This document shows positions 1 to 7,888 of a stretch of 10,718 bases of DNA, one piece after another. The translations under genes were made by a program, and so were the position numbers. Origin of the DNA: Clostridia bacterium (GTDB lineage: Bacteria > Bacillota_A > Clostridia > Christensenellales > Borkfalkiaceae); NCBI GenBank assembly GCA_017399665.1, contig JAFQBR010000359.1, positions 1 through 10,718 of the forward strand, in the 5' to 3' direction. Below the pieces are notes generated by a model, which did no database searches, had not been told where the DNA came from, and saw only the letters and a program-made list of their open reading frames with translations. Each line of letters opens with the position of its first letter. Positions within the stretch are counted from its first letter, which is position 1.

Positions 1-369
1 ACGCTTAGTTACAGCGATAATATTTCTATTGAAGAAAAAATCAATGCAATCGTCACAAGAGTATATGGTGGAAAAAATATTTTAATAAGCGAACAGGCAA
101 AGGAGCAAATTGACACACTAAAACAATTAGGTTTTTCCGATTTACCCGTATGTATTGCAAAAACTCAGTACAGTTTTTCAGATAATCCAACCTTATTGGG
201 AGCTCCAACTGATTTTACTATAAACGTAAAAAGCGTAAGGGTTTCTGCTGGCGCAGGTTTTATAGTTGTACTTACTGGGAATATTTTAACTATGCCAGGG
301 CTTCCCAAAGTACCTGCTGCTACTATTATTGACGTTGATAAAAACGGAAAAATTAAAGGCTTATTCTAA
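1..369 (+). CDS. fhs: Formate-tetrahydrofolate ligase, C-terminal part (5' end outside window)
   Basis: This is the last 122 residues of an ORF open from base 1, ending at TAA 367-369. The enzyme joins formate to tetrahydrofolate using ATP to give 10-formyl-THF in the cytoplasm, supplying one-carbon units for purines and, in acetogens, for the Wood-Ljungdahl methyl branch. Recognition rests on the highly conserved C-terminal block: VSAGAGFIVVLTGNILTMPG followed by LPKVPAA and a final DKNGKIKGLF, together with the upstream stretch LPVCIAKTQYSFSDNP. These are hallmark Fhs sequences. It ends 129 nt before pyrC and is probably a separate transcription unit, because a terminator-like hairpin lies at 390-424. 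The visible part is intact, with no frameshift. The N-terminal ATP-binding region cannot be judged. Confidence 0.95.
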   Translation, partial: TLSYSDNISIEEKINAIVTRVYGGKNILISEQAKEQIDTLKQLGFSDLPVCIAKTQYSFSDNPTLLGAPTDFTINVKSVRVSAGAGFIVVLTGNILTMPGLPKVPAATIIDVDKNGKIKGLF

Positions 370-389
370 AATAATAAATATAATTTATT

Positions 390-427
390 AAACTGCTGGC
401 GTTGTTCTTGACAAAGGCAGTTTTAAT
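390..427 (+). terminator. Probable rho-independent terminator of fhs, overlapping the pyr promoter
   Basis: The left arm AAACTGCT (390-397) pairs with GGCAGTTT (416-423), eight pairs with one G-U. An inner TTGT (402-405)/ACAA (411-414) stem can form inside it. The right arm runs into TTTTAATTTG, a moderate U-tract. It starts 20 nt after the fhs stop. The internal loop between the two stems is asymmetric, so strength is uncertain. The -35 hexamer of the pyr promoter sits in its apical part. Confidence 0.55.
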
Positions 428-437
428 TTGTTATAAT
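408..437 (+). promoter_or_regulatory. Consensus sigma-A promoter of the pyr operon
   Basis: TTGACA at 408-413 and TATAAT at 432-437 are both perfect matches to the housekeeping consensus, with an 18-nt spacer. The predicted transcription start is about 444, giving a leader of roughly 55 nt to the pyrC ATG. No alternative promoter of comparable quality lies inside the operon junctions, which leave no room for one. A perfect promoter suggests high basal expression. I could not recognise an operator overlapping it. Confidence 0.8.
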
Positions 438-463
438 CATAATTGATGATTTGCTTTAAGCGA

Positions 464-480
464 ATGTTCTAAGAGAATAT
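464..480 (+). other. Small hairpin in the pyr leader, just before the ribosome site
   Basis: ATGTTCT (464-470) can pair with AGAATAT (474-480) over a three-base loop, seven pairs including one G-U. It lies in the predicted pyr mRNA leader, eight bases upstream of the GGAG at 488-491. It is AT-rich and probably weak, and no U-tract follows, so it is not a terminator or attenuator by itself. A role in translation or mRNA stability is possible but only a guess. Confidence 0.25.
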
Positions 481-498
481 AACTTGCGGAGAAGTAAT

Positions 499-1716
499 AT
501 GAAAGAAGTTATGGCTAAAGTAATTGAACAAAATTACCTTGATTGTAACGCTATTTCTTCTTTTCTTTTAAACGGTGATTATTCTCATTTTAACAACGAA
601 ATATTTACTATTTTTCCCGGTTTTTGTGATGTGCACGTGCATTTCAGAGAACCGGGTTTTGTTTATAAAGAAGATATTTTGTCCGGAACGCAAAGCGCAA
701 CGCGTGGTGGATATACTGCAGTTTGTACAATGCCAAACTTAAATCCTGTGCCTGATAGTGAAGAAAATATAGGTATTCAGTTAGAGGCAATAAAAGAAAA
801 AGCTGTAATTCCTGTTTTTCCTTATGCGTCGATTACAAAAGAGCAAAAAGGAGAAATTCTTTCAGATTTATTACGAGATGGCGCAAAAGTTATTGCCTTT
901 TCAGACGACGGCAAGGGCGTTCAAAGTGAAGACCTAATGTTAGAGGCTATGCTTTTAGCAAAAAAACACAATGCAATAATAGTTGCTCACTGTGAAGATA
1001 ATAACTTACTTTTTGGTGGGTACGTGCACGACGGAGAATATGCGCAAAAGTACAATCATAAGGGTATTTCTTCGGCAAGTGAGTATATGCAAATTGCAAG
1101 GGATATTGAGCTTGCTAAAAAAACGGGTGTAAAATATCACGTATGCCATATTTCAACTAAAGAAAGCGTTGAAATAATTAGAAAAGCAAAAAGTGATGGT
1201 GTTGATATAACTTGTGAAACAGCACCTCATTATTTAATTTTAGATGACAGCAATCTTCAGGAATGCGGTGATTTTAAAATGAACCCGCCAATTAGAGCAA
1301 AAGAAGATAGATTAGCGTTAATTGAGGGAATAAAAGACGGAACTATCGATATGATTGCGACTGATCACGCGCCTCATTCAGCAGAAGAAAAATCAAGGGG
1401 TTTAGAAAAAAGCTTATTCGGTGTTGTTGGTCTTGAAACGGCATTTCCTGCACTATATACACATTTGGTGTTAAAAAACATAATAACGCTTGAAAAATTA
1501 GTTCAACTTATGTGTATTAATCCAAGAAAAAGGTTTAATATTAATACTGACATTGGTTTTTCGCTATGGAATTTAAATAAGCAAGTTAGGGTAGATACAG
1601 CACAATTTTTATCAAAAGGCAAAAGCACACCATTTAAAAACATGACTTTTTATGCTGAAAACCAGCTAACCGTATTCAATAACGAAGTAGTTTATCAAAA
1701 AAAGACGGAGAAATAA
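499..1716 (+). CDS. pyrC: Dihydroorotase, class I
   Basis: Zinc amidohydrolase that cyclises carbamoyl-aspartate to dihydroorotate, the third step of UMP synthesis. ATG 499 is chosen because GGAG at 488-491 stands seven bases before it; an in-frame TTG at 484 lies upstream of that site and is unlikely. This gives 405 residues. Metal-site motifs are all present: DVHVHFREPG at 44-53 (H46, H48), FSDDG with D136/D137 (class I enzymes bridge the metals with aspartate here), AHCEDN (H164), HVCHIS (H217) and ATDHAPH (D289). The C-terminal strand FKNMTFYAENQLTVFNNEVV fits the family's closing beta-sandwich. The first 43 residues lack the usual glycine-rich beta-sandwich pattern of class I dihydroorotases. 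First gene of the operon, ending two bases before carB. It occupies the place where carA often sits. No catalytic residue looks lost, so I expect it to be active. Confidence 0.93.
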   Translation: MKEVMAKVIEQNYLDCNAISSFLLNGDYSHFNNEIFTIFPGFCDVHVHFREPGFVYKEDILSGTQSATRGGYTAVCTMPNLNPVPDSEENIGIQLEAIKEKAVIPVFPYASITKEQKGEILSDLLRDGAKVIAFSDDGKGVQSEDLMLEAMLLAKKHNAIIVAHCEDNNLLFGGYVHDGEYAQKYNHKGISSASEYMQIARDIELAKKTGVKYHVCHISTKESVEIIRKAKSDGVDITCETAPHYLILDDSNLQECGDFKMNPPIRAKEDRLALIEGIKDGTIDMIATDHAPHSAEEKSRGLEKSLFGVVGLETAFPALYTHLVLKNIITLEKLVQLMCINPRKRFNINTDIGFSLWNLNKQVRVDTAQFLSKGKSTPFKNMTFYAENQLTVFNNEVVYQKKTEK

Positions 1717-1718
1717 AA

Positions 1719-4700
1719 ATGCCAAAGAGAACTGACATAAAGAAAATTTTAATAATTGGTTCAGGTCCTATTGTAATAGGTCAAGCAGCAGAATTTGACT
1801 ATGCAGGAACGCAAGCATGTCTTGCACTTAAAGAAGAAGGATATGAGGTTGTGCTTGTAAACTCAAACCCTGCAACAATTATGACTGATACATCAATAGC
1901 TGATAAAGTTTATATGGAGCCGTTAACACTTGAATATATCGCAAAGATTTTACGTTACGAGCGTCCAGATGCAATTTTACCCGGCATTGGCGGTCAAACC
2001 GGACTAAATCTTGTAATGCAGCTTGAAAAAAAGGGTGTTTTAAAGGAATGTAGAGTTAAACTTCTTGGCACTAGTAGCGAAAGCATTGAAAGAGCAGAGG
2101 ATCGCGAATTATTTAAAGAAATGTGCGAATCTATTGGTGAGCCTGTTATTCCTTCAGAAATTACGTATGACATAGAAGAAGCGAAAAAGGCGGCAAGCAA
2201 GATAGGTTATCCCGTTGTTTTACGTCCTGCTTTTACTCTTGGCGGTACAGGCGGTGGCTTTGCAAATAACGAAAAAGAGCTTGAAGAAATTGCCGTTAAC
2301 GGTTTTTCACTTTCTCCTGTTCACCAAGTTCTTATCGAAAAGAGCGTTAAAGGGTATAAAGAAATTGAATTTGAAGTAATGCGCGATTCAGCTGATAAAG
2401 CTATAACTATCTGCGGTATGGAAAATATTGATCCTGTTGGTGTGCATACCGGGGACTCTGCTGTTGTTGCACCAATACTTTCTCTTACAAAAAAACAAGA
2501 GAAAATGCTCAATAATAGCGCAATAAAAATTATTAAAGAATTAAAAATTGAAGGTGGTTGTAACGTTCAATTTGCCTTAAATCCCGAAAATGATGAATAT
2601 TATCTAATTGAAGTTAATCCAAGAGTATCACGCTCTTCAGCACTCGCATCAAAGGCTAGCGGATATCCTATTGCAAGAGTAACTGCTAAAATTGCAGTAG
2701 GTATGAAACTTGAAGAAATACAAATTGCGAATGCAACTGCTGATAAAGAGCCAAGATTAGACTATATAGTCGCGAAATTTCCAAGATTCCCATTTGATAA
2801 ATTCACTTCAGCATCAAACCTTTTAGGTACACAAATGAAGGCTACAGGGGAAGTTATGGGGATTGGCTCGCTACTTTCTGAATGTGTTTTAAAATCCGTT
2901 CGCTCACTTGAAACGGGCGTAAACCACTTATATCTTGCAAAATTTGACAGCTACAGTACAGAGCAGCTTAAAGATTATGTGAAAGATTTTAGATCTGATA
3001 ATCTTTTTGCTATTACTGAGCTATTAAGAAGAAATACTACGATTGAAGAATTACATGAGTTAACTAAAATTACACCTCTTTTCCTAGAGTGTTTTGCTAG
3101 CATTGTTGAAATGGAGAACATTTTAAAAGAAAAGGTGCTAGACGTAAAGGCGTTAAAGAGCGCTAAAATATTAGGTTTTTCAGACGCTTATATTGCAAAA
3201 TTGTGGAAAACAACGGAAAAGGAAATTAAATCATTAAGAAAAGCAAATAAAATAAAACCTGTGTTTAGAATGGTAGATACATTGCATAGTGGGGCATATA
3301 TTCCATATTTTTACTCTTCTTACACTGGTAAAAACGCTTCTAAGCTAGCAGACAAAAGAAAAGCAGTTGTTTTAGGCGCAGGGCCAATAAGAATTGGTCA
3401 AGGCGTTGAATTTGACTATTCTACCGTTCATGCCGTTCAAACTATTAGAAAGAGTGGGTATGAGGCTATTATTATAAATAACAATCCAGAAACTGTTTCA
3501 ACCGATTACACAACGGCAGACAAGCTTTATTTTGAGCCTTTAACGCCCGAAGACGTAATGAATATTATTGAATTTGAAAAGCCTGACGGTGTTATTGCTT
3601 CACTTGGCGGTCAAACTGCAATAAATCTAGCCCAGCCTCTTTACGATATGGGCGTAAAGATTATCGGTACGGATTGCGAAGCCATAGATAAAGCTGAAAA
3701 TAGAAAGATTTTTGAAAAATTACTTTCAGATTTGAATATTCCACAACCTAAGGGCTGTGCAGTTACCACCATTGAAGAAGGTGTTAAGGCTGCAAAAGAA
3801 ATAGGTTATCCCGTTCTTGTTCGTCCAAGCTTTGTTTTGGGCGGAAGAGCAATGCAAATCGTAACTACTGAAAATCAGTTGCGCCATTATTTAAAAACTG
3901 CAGTAGAAATTGATGAAGAACGCCCCGTTTTAGTAGATAAATACGTAATCGGTAAAGAAGTGGAAATTGATGCAATTTGCGACGGGCGCGACGTATTTGT
4001 TCCGGGTATTATGGAGCTTGTTGAAAGAACAGGCATCCACTCAGGCGATTCGATAAGTGTATATCCAACCTTTAGTATTTCAAATAAAGTTAAGGGCATA
4101 ATTTTACAATATGCTAAAAAACTAGGGCTAGCAATAGGTATTAAAGGGCTTTATAATATTCAGTTTATTGTAGATAAAGAAGATAAAGTTTATATTATTG
4201 AAGTTAACCCAAGATCTTCAAGAACCGTTCCTTTCTTATCTAAAGCAACGGGTTATTCACTTGCAGACATTGCAACTGAAGTTATAATGGGCAAATCATT
4301 AAAGGAACAGGGTATTTTTGACATATATCCTGAAGAAAAAAAGAGATGGTACGTAAAAGTTCCCGTGTTCTCTTTCAGTAAGATCCGCGGATTAGACGCA
4401 TATCTTTCACCCGAAATGAAGTCAACAGGTGAAGCTATTGGTTACGACGATAAGCTAAATAGAGCGCTTTATAAGGGTTTACAGGCATCTGGTATGCGCT
4501 TGCAAAACTACGGAACGGTTTTTGCTACTATTGCCGATAAGGATAAGGAAGAAGCATTGCCTTTAATTAGACGTTTTTATAACTTAGGCTTTAATATCGA
4601 AGCAACAAGCGGAACGGCAGACTTTTTAAAGTCTAACGGAATAAGAACTCATAAGGTTAAAAAGATAAGCGAGGGTGGAGATGAATTAATCAACGCTTTA

Positions 4701-4892
4701 CGCCAAGGTCATATTGCTTACTTTATTAACACAGGCGATATAAAGGATGCAGATAATATGACTGACGGTTACGTTATTCGTAAACACGCAACAGAAAACA
4801 ATGTTACGTTATTCACATCTTTAGATACTGTAAAGGTTCTTTTAGACGTTTTAGAAGAAACTACTTTGTGTATTTCAACCATTGATTCTTAA
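1719..4892 (+). CDS. carB: Carbamoyl-phosphate synthase, large (synthetase) subunit
   Basis: Makes carbamoyl phosphate from bicarbonate, ammonia and two ATP; ammonia normally arrives through a tunnel from the glutaminase subunit CarA. At 1057 residues it is close to full family length. It shows the internal duplication of the family: half one opens with ILIIGSGPIVIGQAAEFDYA near residue 10, and half two with VVLGAGPIRIGQGVEFDYS near 550. Each half has an ATP-grasp domain, seen in RPAFTLGGTGGG and RPSFVLGGRAMQ and in the paired IEVNPR motifs. An MGS-like allosteric domain follows from about 931 and includes SGTADFLKSNGI, the region that binds UMP in the E. coli enzyme, so feedback control is plausible. 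Start ATG 1719 follows GGAG 1707-1710 by eight bases. Two bases separate it from pyrC and eight from pyrK. No carA is present in the window. Confidence 0.97.
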   Translation: MPKRTDIKKILIIGSGPIVIGQAAEFDYAGTQACLALKEEGYEVVLVNSNPATIMTDTSIADKVYMEPLTLEYIAKILRYERPDAILPGIGGQTGLNLVMQLEKKGVLKECRVKLLGTSSESIERAEDRELFKEMCESIGEPVIPSEITYDIEEAKKAASKIGYPVVLRPAFTLGGTGGGFANNEKELEEIAVNGFSLSPVHQVLIEKSVKGYKEIEFEVMRDSADKAITICGMENIDPVGVHTGDSAVVAPILSLTKKQEKMLNNSAIKIIKELKIEGGCNVQFALNPENDEYYLIEVNPRVSRSSALASKASGYPIARVTAKIAVGMKLEEIQIANATADKEPRLDYIVAKFPRFPFDKFTSASNLLGTQMKATGEVMGIGSLLSECVLKSVRSLETGVNHLYLAKFDSYSTEQLKDYVKDFRSDNLFAITELLRRNTTIEELHELTKITPLFLECFASIVEMENILKEKVLDVKALKSAKILGFSDAYIAKLWKTTEKEIKSLRKANKIKPVFRMVDTLHSGAYIPYFYSSYTGKNASKLADKRKAVVLGAGPIRIGQGVEFDYSTVHAVQTIRKSGYEAIIINNNPETVSTDYTTADKLYFEPLTPEDVMNIIEFEKPDGVIASLGGQTAINLAQPLYDMGVKIIGTDCEAIDKAENRKIFEKLLSDLNIPQPKGCAVTTIEEGVKAAKEIGYPVLVRPSFVLGGRAMQIVTTENQLRHYLKTAVEIDEERPVLVDKYVIGKEVEIDAICDGRDVFVPGIMELVERTGIHSGDSISVYPTFSISNKVKGIILQYAKKLGLAIGIKGLYNIQFIVDKEDKVYIIEVNPRSSRTVPFLSKATGYSLADIATEVIMGKSLKEQGIFDIYPEEKKRWYVKVPVFSFSKIRGLDAYLSPEMKSTGEAIGYDDKLNRALYKGLQASGMRLQNYGTVFATIADKDKEEALPLIRRFYNLGFNIEATSGTADFLKSNGIRTHKVKKISEGGDELINALRQGHIAYFINTGDIKDADNMTDGYVIRKHATENNVTLFTSLDTVKVLLDVLEETTLCISTIDS

Positions 4893-4900
4893 GGAGTAAG

Positions 4901-5635
4901 ATGAAACAGGGTATATTTGAAATAATAGAAAACGTACGACTGACAAAAGACGTTGTAAAAATGGTTTTAGCAGGTGATTGCTCACATATAACAGCACCGG
5001 GGCAGTTTGTCAATATTAAATTAGAGGGATATTTTTTGCGCCGTCCAATTTCAGTATGTGATTGCGAAGGGGATAAATTGACTATTTTATACAAAATAGT
5101 TGGTAAAGGCACTCTTGCTATGAGCAAAATGAAAGCAGGCGATAAATTAGATATATTAACAGGTCTTGGCAACGGATACGATTTAACTGTTGCGGGTGAT
5201 AAGCCTTTACTTATAGGTGGTGGCGTTGGTGTTCCACCAATGTATATGCTTGCAAAACAGCTTGTAAAACTAGGCAAAAAGGTCTCTTTAATTATGGGCT
5301 TTAATACCGCTGAAGAGATTTTTTACAAGGATGAGTTTGAAAAATTGGGCGTTAAGGTTACCGTTTGTACCGTTGATGGAACGGCTGGCGTAAAAGGTTT
5401 TGTAACTGACGCTATGATAAAAGATTATACTTATTTTTACACTTGTGGCCCAGAACCAATGTTAAAGGCTGTTTATAACAAATCCACAACTTCAGGTCAA
5501 TTTAGTTTTGAAGAAAGAATGGGGTGCGGCTTTGGCGCTTGCATGGGATGCTCTTGCAAGACTTTATACGGAAATAAGCGCATTTGTAAAGATGGGCCTG
5601 TACTTGTAAAGGAGGAAATAATATGGGAGAAATGA
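4901..5635 (+). CDS. pyrK: Dihydroorotate dehydrogenase B, electron-transfer subunit
   Basis: FAD and [2Fe-2S] protein that carries electrons from PyrD to NAD; with PyrD it forms a cytoplasmic heterotetramer in the families studied. 244 residues. In order: a flavin-binding barrel with RRPISVCD near residues 47-54 and GKGT, a nucleotide-binding fold opening with LLIGGGVGVPPMYMLAKQL, the YTCGPEPML stretch, and a C-terminal iron-sulfur site with C209, C214, C217 and C229 (C-x4-C-x2-C-x11-C), the PyrK ligand pattern. The ribosome site AAGGAG (4891-4896) overlaps the carB stop codon, which suggests coupled translation. The 3' end overlaps pyrD by 13 bases. Presence of PyrK marks the dehydrogenase as class 1B, usable without oxygen or quinone. 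Confidence 0.96.
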   Translation: MKQGIFEIIENVRLTKDVVKMVLAGDCSHITAPGQFVNIKLEGYFLRRPISVCDCEGDKLTILYKIVGKGTLAMSKMKAGDKLDILTGLGNGYDLTVAGDKPLLIGGGVGVPPMYMLAKQLVKLGKKVSLIMGFNTAEEIFYKDEFEKLGVKVTVCTVDGTAGVKGFVTDAMIKDYTYFYTCGPEPMLKAVYNKSTTSGQFSFEERMGCGFGACMGCSCKTLYGNKRICKDGPVLVKEEIIWEK

Positions 5636-6534
5636 AGGTGAATTTATGCGGAATAGATCTTGATAATCCCATTATTCCTGCAAGTGGAACGTTTGGCTAC
5701 GGTTATGAATTTGCTGAGCTGTACGATATAAATATTTTAGGAACTTTTTCCTTTAAAGGAACAACCTTAAACCCGCGTTTTGGCAATCCCACGCCACGAA
5801 TTGCCGAATGTAAATCGGGTATGATAAACGCCGTAGGTTTACAAAATCCTGGTGTAGATAAAGTTATAAGTGAAGAGTTACCAAAGCTAAAAAAATGTTT
5901 TAATAAGCCGGTTATGGCCAACGTAAGTGGATTTTCGATAGAGGAATATGCGTTAACTTGCGAAAAATTAAACAGTTGTGAACAAATTGGTTGGTTTGAA
6001 GTTAACGTAAGTTGCCCAAACGTACACGGTGGAGGTATGAGCTTTGGTACAGACCCATTGATGGCAAAAAAGGTTACAGAAGCTGTAAAAAAAGTTACAA
6101 CCCAGCCTGTACTTATTAAGCTTTCCCCGAACGTTACCGATATTGTTTCAATTGCAAAAGCGTGCGAAGATGGCGGAGCAGACGGTATCAGTCTTATAAA
6201 TACCATGCTTGGTATGAGAATTGATTTAAAAAGTAAAAGGCCTGTAATTGCAAACGTTATGGGCGGATATTCTGGCGACGGTATATTCCCTGTTGCTGTA
6301 AGAATGGTATACCAAGTAGCTAAAGCGGTAAAAATTCCCATTGTTGGTATGGGGGGTGTTTCAACGGCGGAAGACGTTTTAGAAATGATGTATGCTGGCG
6401 CAACCGCAGTTCAAGTAGGAGCGGCAAACCTTGTTGACCCCTTTGTTTGCAAAGAAATTATTAAGCAGCTACCGGTTGTAATGAACAAATATAGAATAAA
6501 TAATTTAAAAGATATAATAGGAGTGGTAAAATAA
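5623..6534 (+). CDS. pyrD: Dihydroorotate dehydrogenase B, catalytic subunit (class 1B)
   Basis: FMN enzyme oxidising dihydroorotate to orotate, fourth step of UMP synthesis. 303 residues, the usual size. Features seen: IIPASGTFGYGYEF near the N-terminus, the FMN and substrate motif FKGTTLNPRFGNPTPRI with K45, NAVGLQNPG, the active-site loop NVSCPNVHGG with catalytic base C131 (a cysteine as in class 1 enzymes), and the FMN-phosphate region GMGGVSTAEDVLEMM from about 242. There is no N-terminal membrane-targeting extension, unlike class 2. ATG 5623 is supported by AAAGGAGG at 5608-5615, the strongest ribosome site of the operon, inside the end of pyrK. A second ATG at 5632 (residue 4) is less well placed. 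It ends in TAATG, sharing one base with pyrF. Confidence 0.97.
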   Translation: MGEMKVNLCGIDLDNPIIPASGTFGYGYEFAELYDINILGTFSFKGTTLNPRFGNPTPRIAECKSGMINAVGLQNPGVDKVISEELPKLKKCFNKPVMANVSGFSIEEYALTCEKLNSCEQIGWFEVNVSCPNVHGGGMSFGTDPLMAKKVTEAVKKVTTQPVLIKLSPNVTDIVSIAKACEDGGADGISLINTMLGMRIDLKSKRPVIANVMGGYSGDGIFPVAVRMVYQVAKAVKIPIVGMGGVSTAEDVLEMMYAGATAVQVGAANLVDPFVCKEIIKQLPVVMNKYRINNLKDIIGVVK

Positions 6535-7235
6535 TGGCAAAAGACGTAATAATTGCATGCGATTTTAATAGTGCGCAAAAGACGTTTGAATTTCTTGATA
6601 AATTTACAGAAGTAAAACCTTTTTTAAAGATAGGAATGGAACTTTATTATGCTGAAGGTCCTTCTATCGTAAAAGAAATTAAGAAAAGGGGACATAAAAT
6701 ATTTTTAGATCTTAAGCTTCACGATATCCCCAATACTGTTAAAAAATCGATGGCTGTGCTTTCTAAGTTAGACGTTGATATGTGTAATTTACACGCAAGC
6801 GGAACAACTGCAATGATGACTGCGGCTTTAGAAGGTTTAACGCGTGAAGACGGAACTAGACCTATTCTTATTGCAGTTACACAGCTTACCTCTACAGATC
6901 AAGAAAGTATGAAAAAAGATTTGCTTATTGACGCTCCTATTGATGAAGTTGTTATGCATTATGCGGAAATTGCTAAAAATGCAGGATTAGACGGCGTTGC
7001 TTGCTCACCTCTTGAAGCTGGCAAAGTACACACCAGATGCGGTGAAGGTTTTGTAACTGTAACACCTGGCGTACGCTTTGCTGATGGCGACGTTGGTGAT
7101 CAAAAGAGGGTAACAACACCTGCAAGGGCAAGAGAGTTAGGATCTGATTATATCGTTGTTGGTAGACCTATTACTGCAGCAGAAGACCCTGTTGAAGCTT
7201 ATAATAGATGTGTTAAAGAGTTTTTAGGAGAATAA
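6534..7235 (+). CDS. pyrF: Orotidine 5'-phosphate decarboxylase
   Basis: Removes CO2 from OMP to give UMP, the last step of the pathway. TIM barrel of 233 residues, typical of the short bacterial family. Visible active-site elements: IACDFNS with D10, LKIGMEL with K32, the signature DLKLHDIPNT at 59-68 (D59, K61, D64), the phosphate-loop region TPGVRF plus GDQKRVTTPARA, and VGRPITAA with the phosphate-binding R211. The start is the ATG in TAATG at the pyrD stop, preceded by AGGAG around 6519-6523; this overlap points to translational coupling. It is followed two bases later by pyrE. No unusual residues noted. Confidence 0.97.
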   Translation: MAKDVIIACDFNSAQKTFEFLDKFTEVKPFLKIGMELYYAEGPSIVKEIKKRGHKIFLDLKLHDIPNTVKKSMAVLSKLDVDMCNLHASGTTAMMTAALEGLTREDGTRPILIAVTQLTSTDQESMKKDLLIDAPIDEVVMHYAEIAKNAGLDGVACSPLEAGKVHTRCGEGFVTVTPGVRFADGDVGDQKRVTTPARARELGSDYIVVGRPITAAEDPVEAYNRCVKEFLGE

Positions 7236-7237
7236 TT

Positions 7238-7879
7238 ATGAAAGATTTAAAAAAATTGATTGCAAAAGATTTACTTTCTATTAAAGCGGTATTTTTTAGA
7301 CCAGATCACCCTTTTACATGGGCAAGCGGAATTAAAAGTCCTGTATATTGCGATAACAGATTAACTTTAACAGCTCCTGCCGTAAGAGATGACGTTGAAA
7401 ACGGACTTGCTCAGCTTATAAAAGAAAATTATCCTGATGCAGAAGTTCTTATGGGTACTTCAACTGCAGGTATTGCTCATGCCGCTATTGTTGGACATAT
7501 TTTAAAAATGCCAATGGGCTACGTTCGTTCAGGAGCTAAAGACCACGGTAGACAAAATAGAATTGAAGGAAAGCTTGAAAAGGGGCAAAAGGTAGTTGTT
7601 GTTGAAGATTTAATTTCAACAGGCGGTAGCGTTATAGAAGTAGTAGAAGCTCTAAGAGAAGAGGGTGCAGAGGTTTTAGGTGTTGTAAGCATATTTACTT
7701 ACGGCATGAAAAAAGGTCTTGTTCGCCTTGCAGAAGCAAACGTAAAGAACCTTTCTCTTACCGATTTTGATGAAATTGCAAATATAGCAGCAGAAGAAGG
7801 GTATATAAAACAGGAAGACGTTCAAAGACTTATTGCTTTTAGAAATAACCCTTCAGACGAATCTTGGATTAAAGCGTAA
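7238..7879 (+). CDS. pyrE: Orotate phosphoribosyltransferase
   Basis: Transfers the phosphoribosyl group of PRPP to orotate, giving OMP and pyrophosphate, which PyrF then decarboxylates. 213 residues. The type I PRTase signature is VVVVEDLISTGGS at 119-131, with the acidic pair E123/D124 that binds the ribose of PRPP. The catalytic loop region KDHGRQNRIEG lies at about 100-110. The N-terminal FTWASGIKSPVYCDNR is the orotate-binding hood and substrate loop typical of PyrE. TAGGAG at 7225-7230 overlaps the pyrF end and sets the ATG at 7238. The order pyrF-pyrE matches the pyr operons of Bacillus. Nine bases separate it from pyrB. Confidence 0.96.
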   Translation: MKDLKKLIAKDLLSIKAVFFRPDHPFTWASGIKSPVYCDNRLTLTAPAVRDDVENGLAQLIKENYPDAEVLMGTSTAGIAHAAIVGHILKMPMGYVRSGAKDHGRQNRIEGKLEKGQKVVVVEDLISTGGSVIEVVEALREEGAEVLGVVSIFTYGMKKGLVRLAEANVKNLSLTDFDEIANIAAEEGYIKQEDVQRLIAFRNNPSDESWIKA

Positions 7880-7888
7880 AGGTATCTT

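Noticed and set aside
370..389. AATAAA/TTTATT inverted repeat as an fhs terminator
   Set aside because: The stem is only A-T pairs, with no T-tract suitable for termination; the hairpin at 390-424 is better.
484..498. TTG 484 as start of pyrC, adding five residues
   Set aside because: The GGAG at 488-491 would lie inside the coding region; ATG 499 has the right spacing of seven bases.
1719..4892. The internal similarity of the two CarB halves as a repeat or recent duplication
   Set aside because: The two-fold ATP-grasp duplication is an ancient, universal property of the CarB family.
4861..5277. Minus-strand 138-residue ORF across the carB/pyrK junction
   Set aside because: It lies opposite well-conserved pyrK codons, has no ribosome site context, and its composition is that of an antisense shadow.
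5703..6341. Minus-strand 212-residue ORF inside pyrD
   Set aside because: It is fully opposite the pyrD gene, with no recognisable motif; a shadow caused by codon composition.
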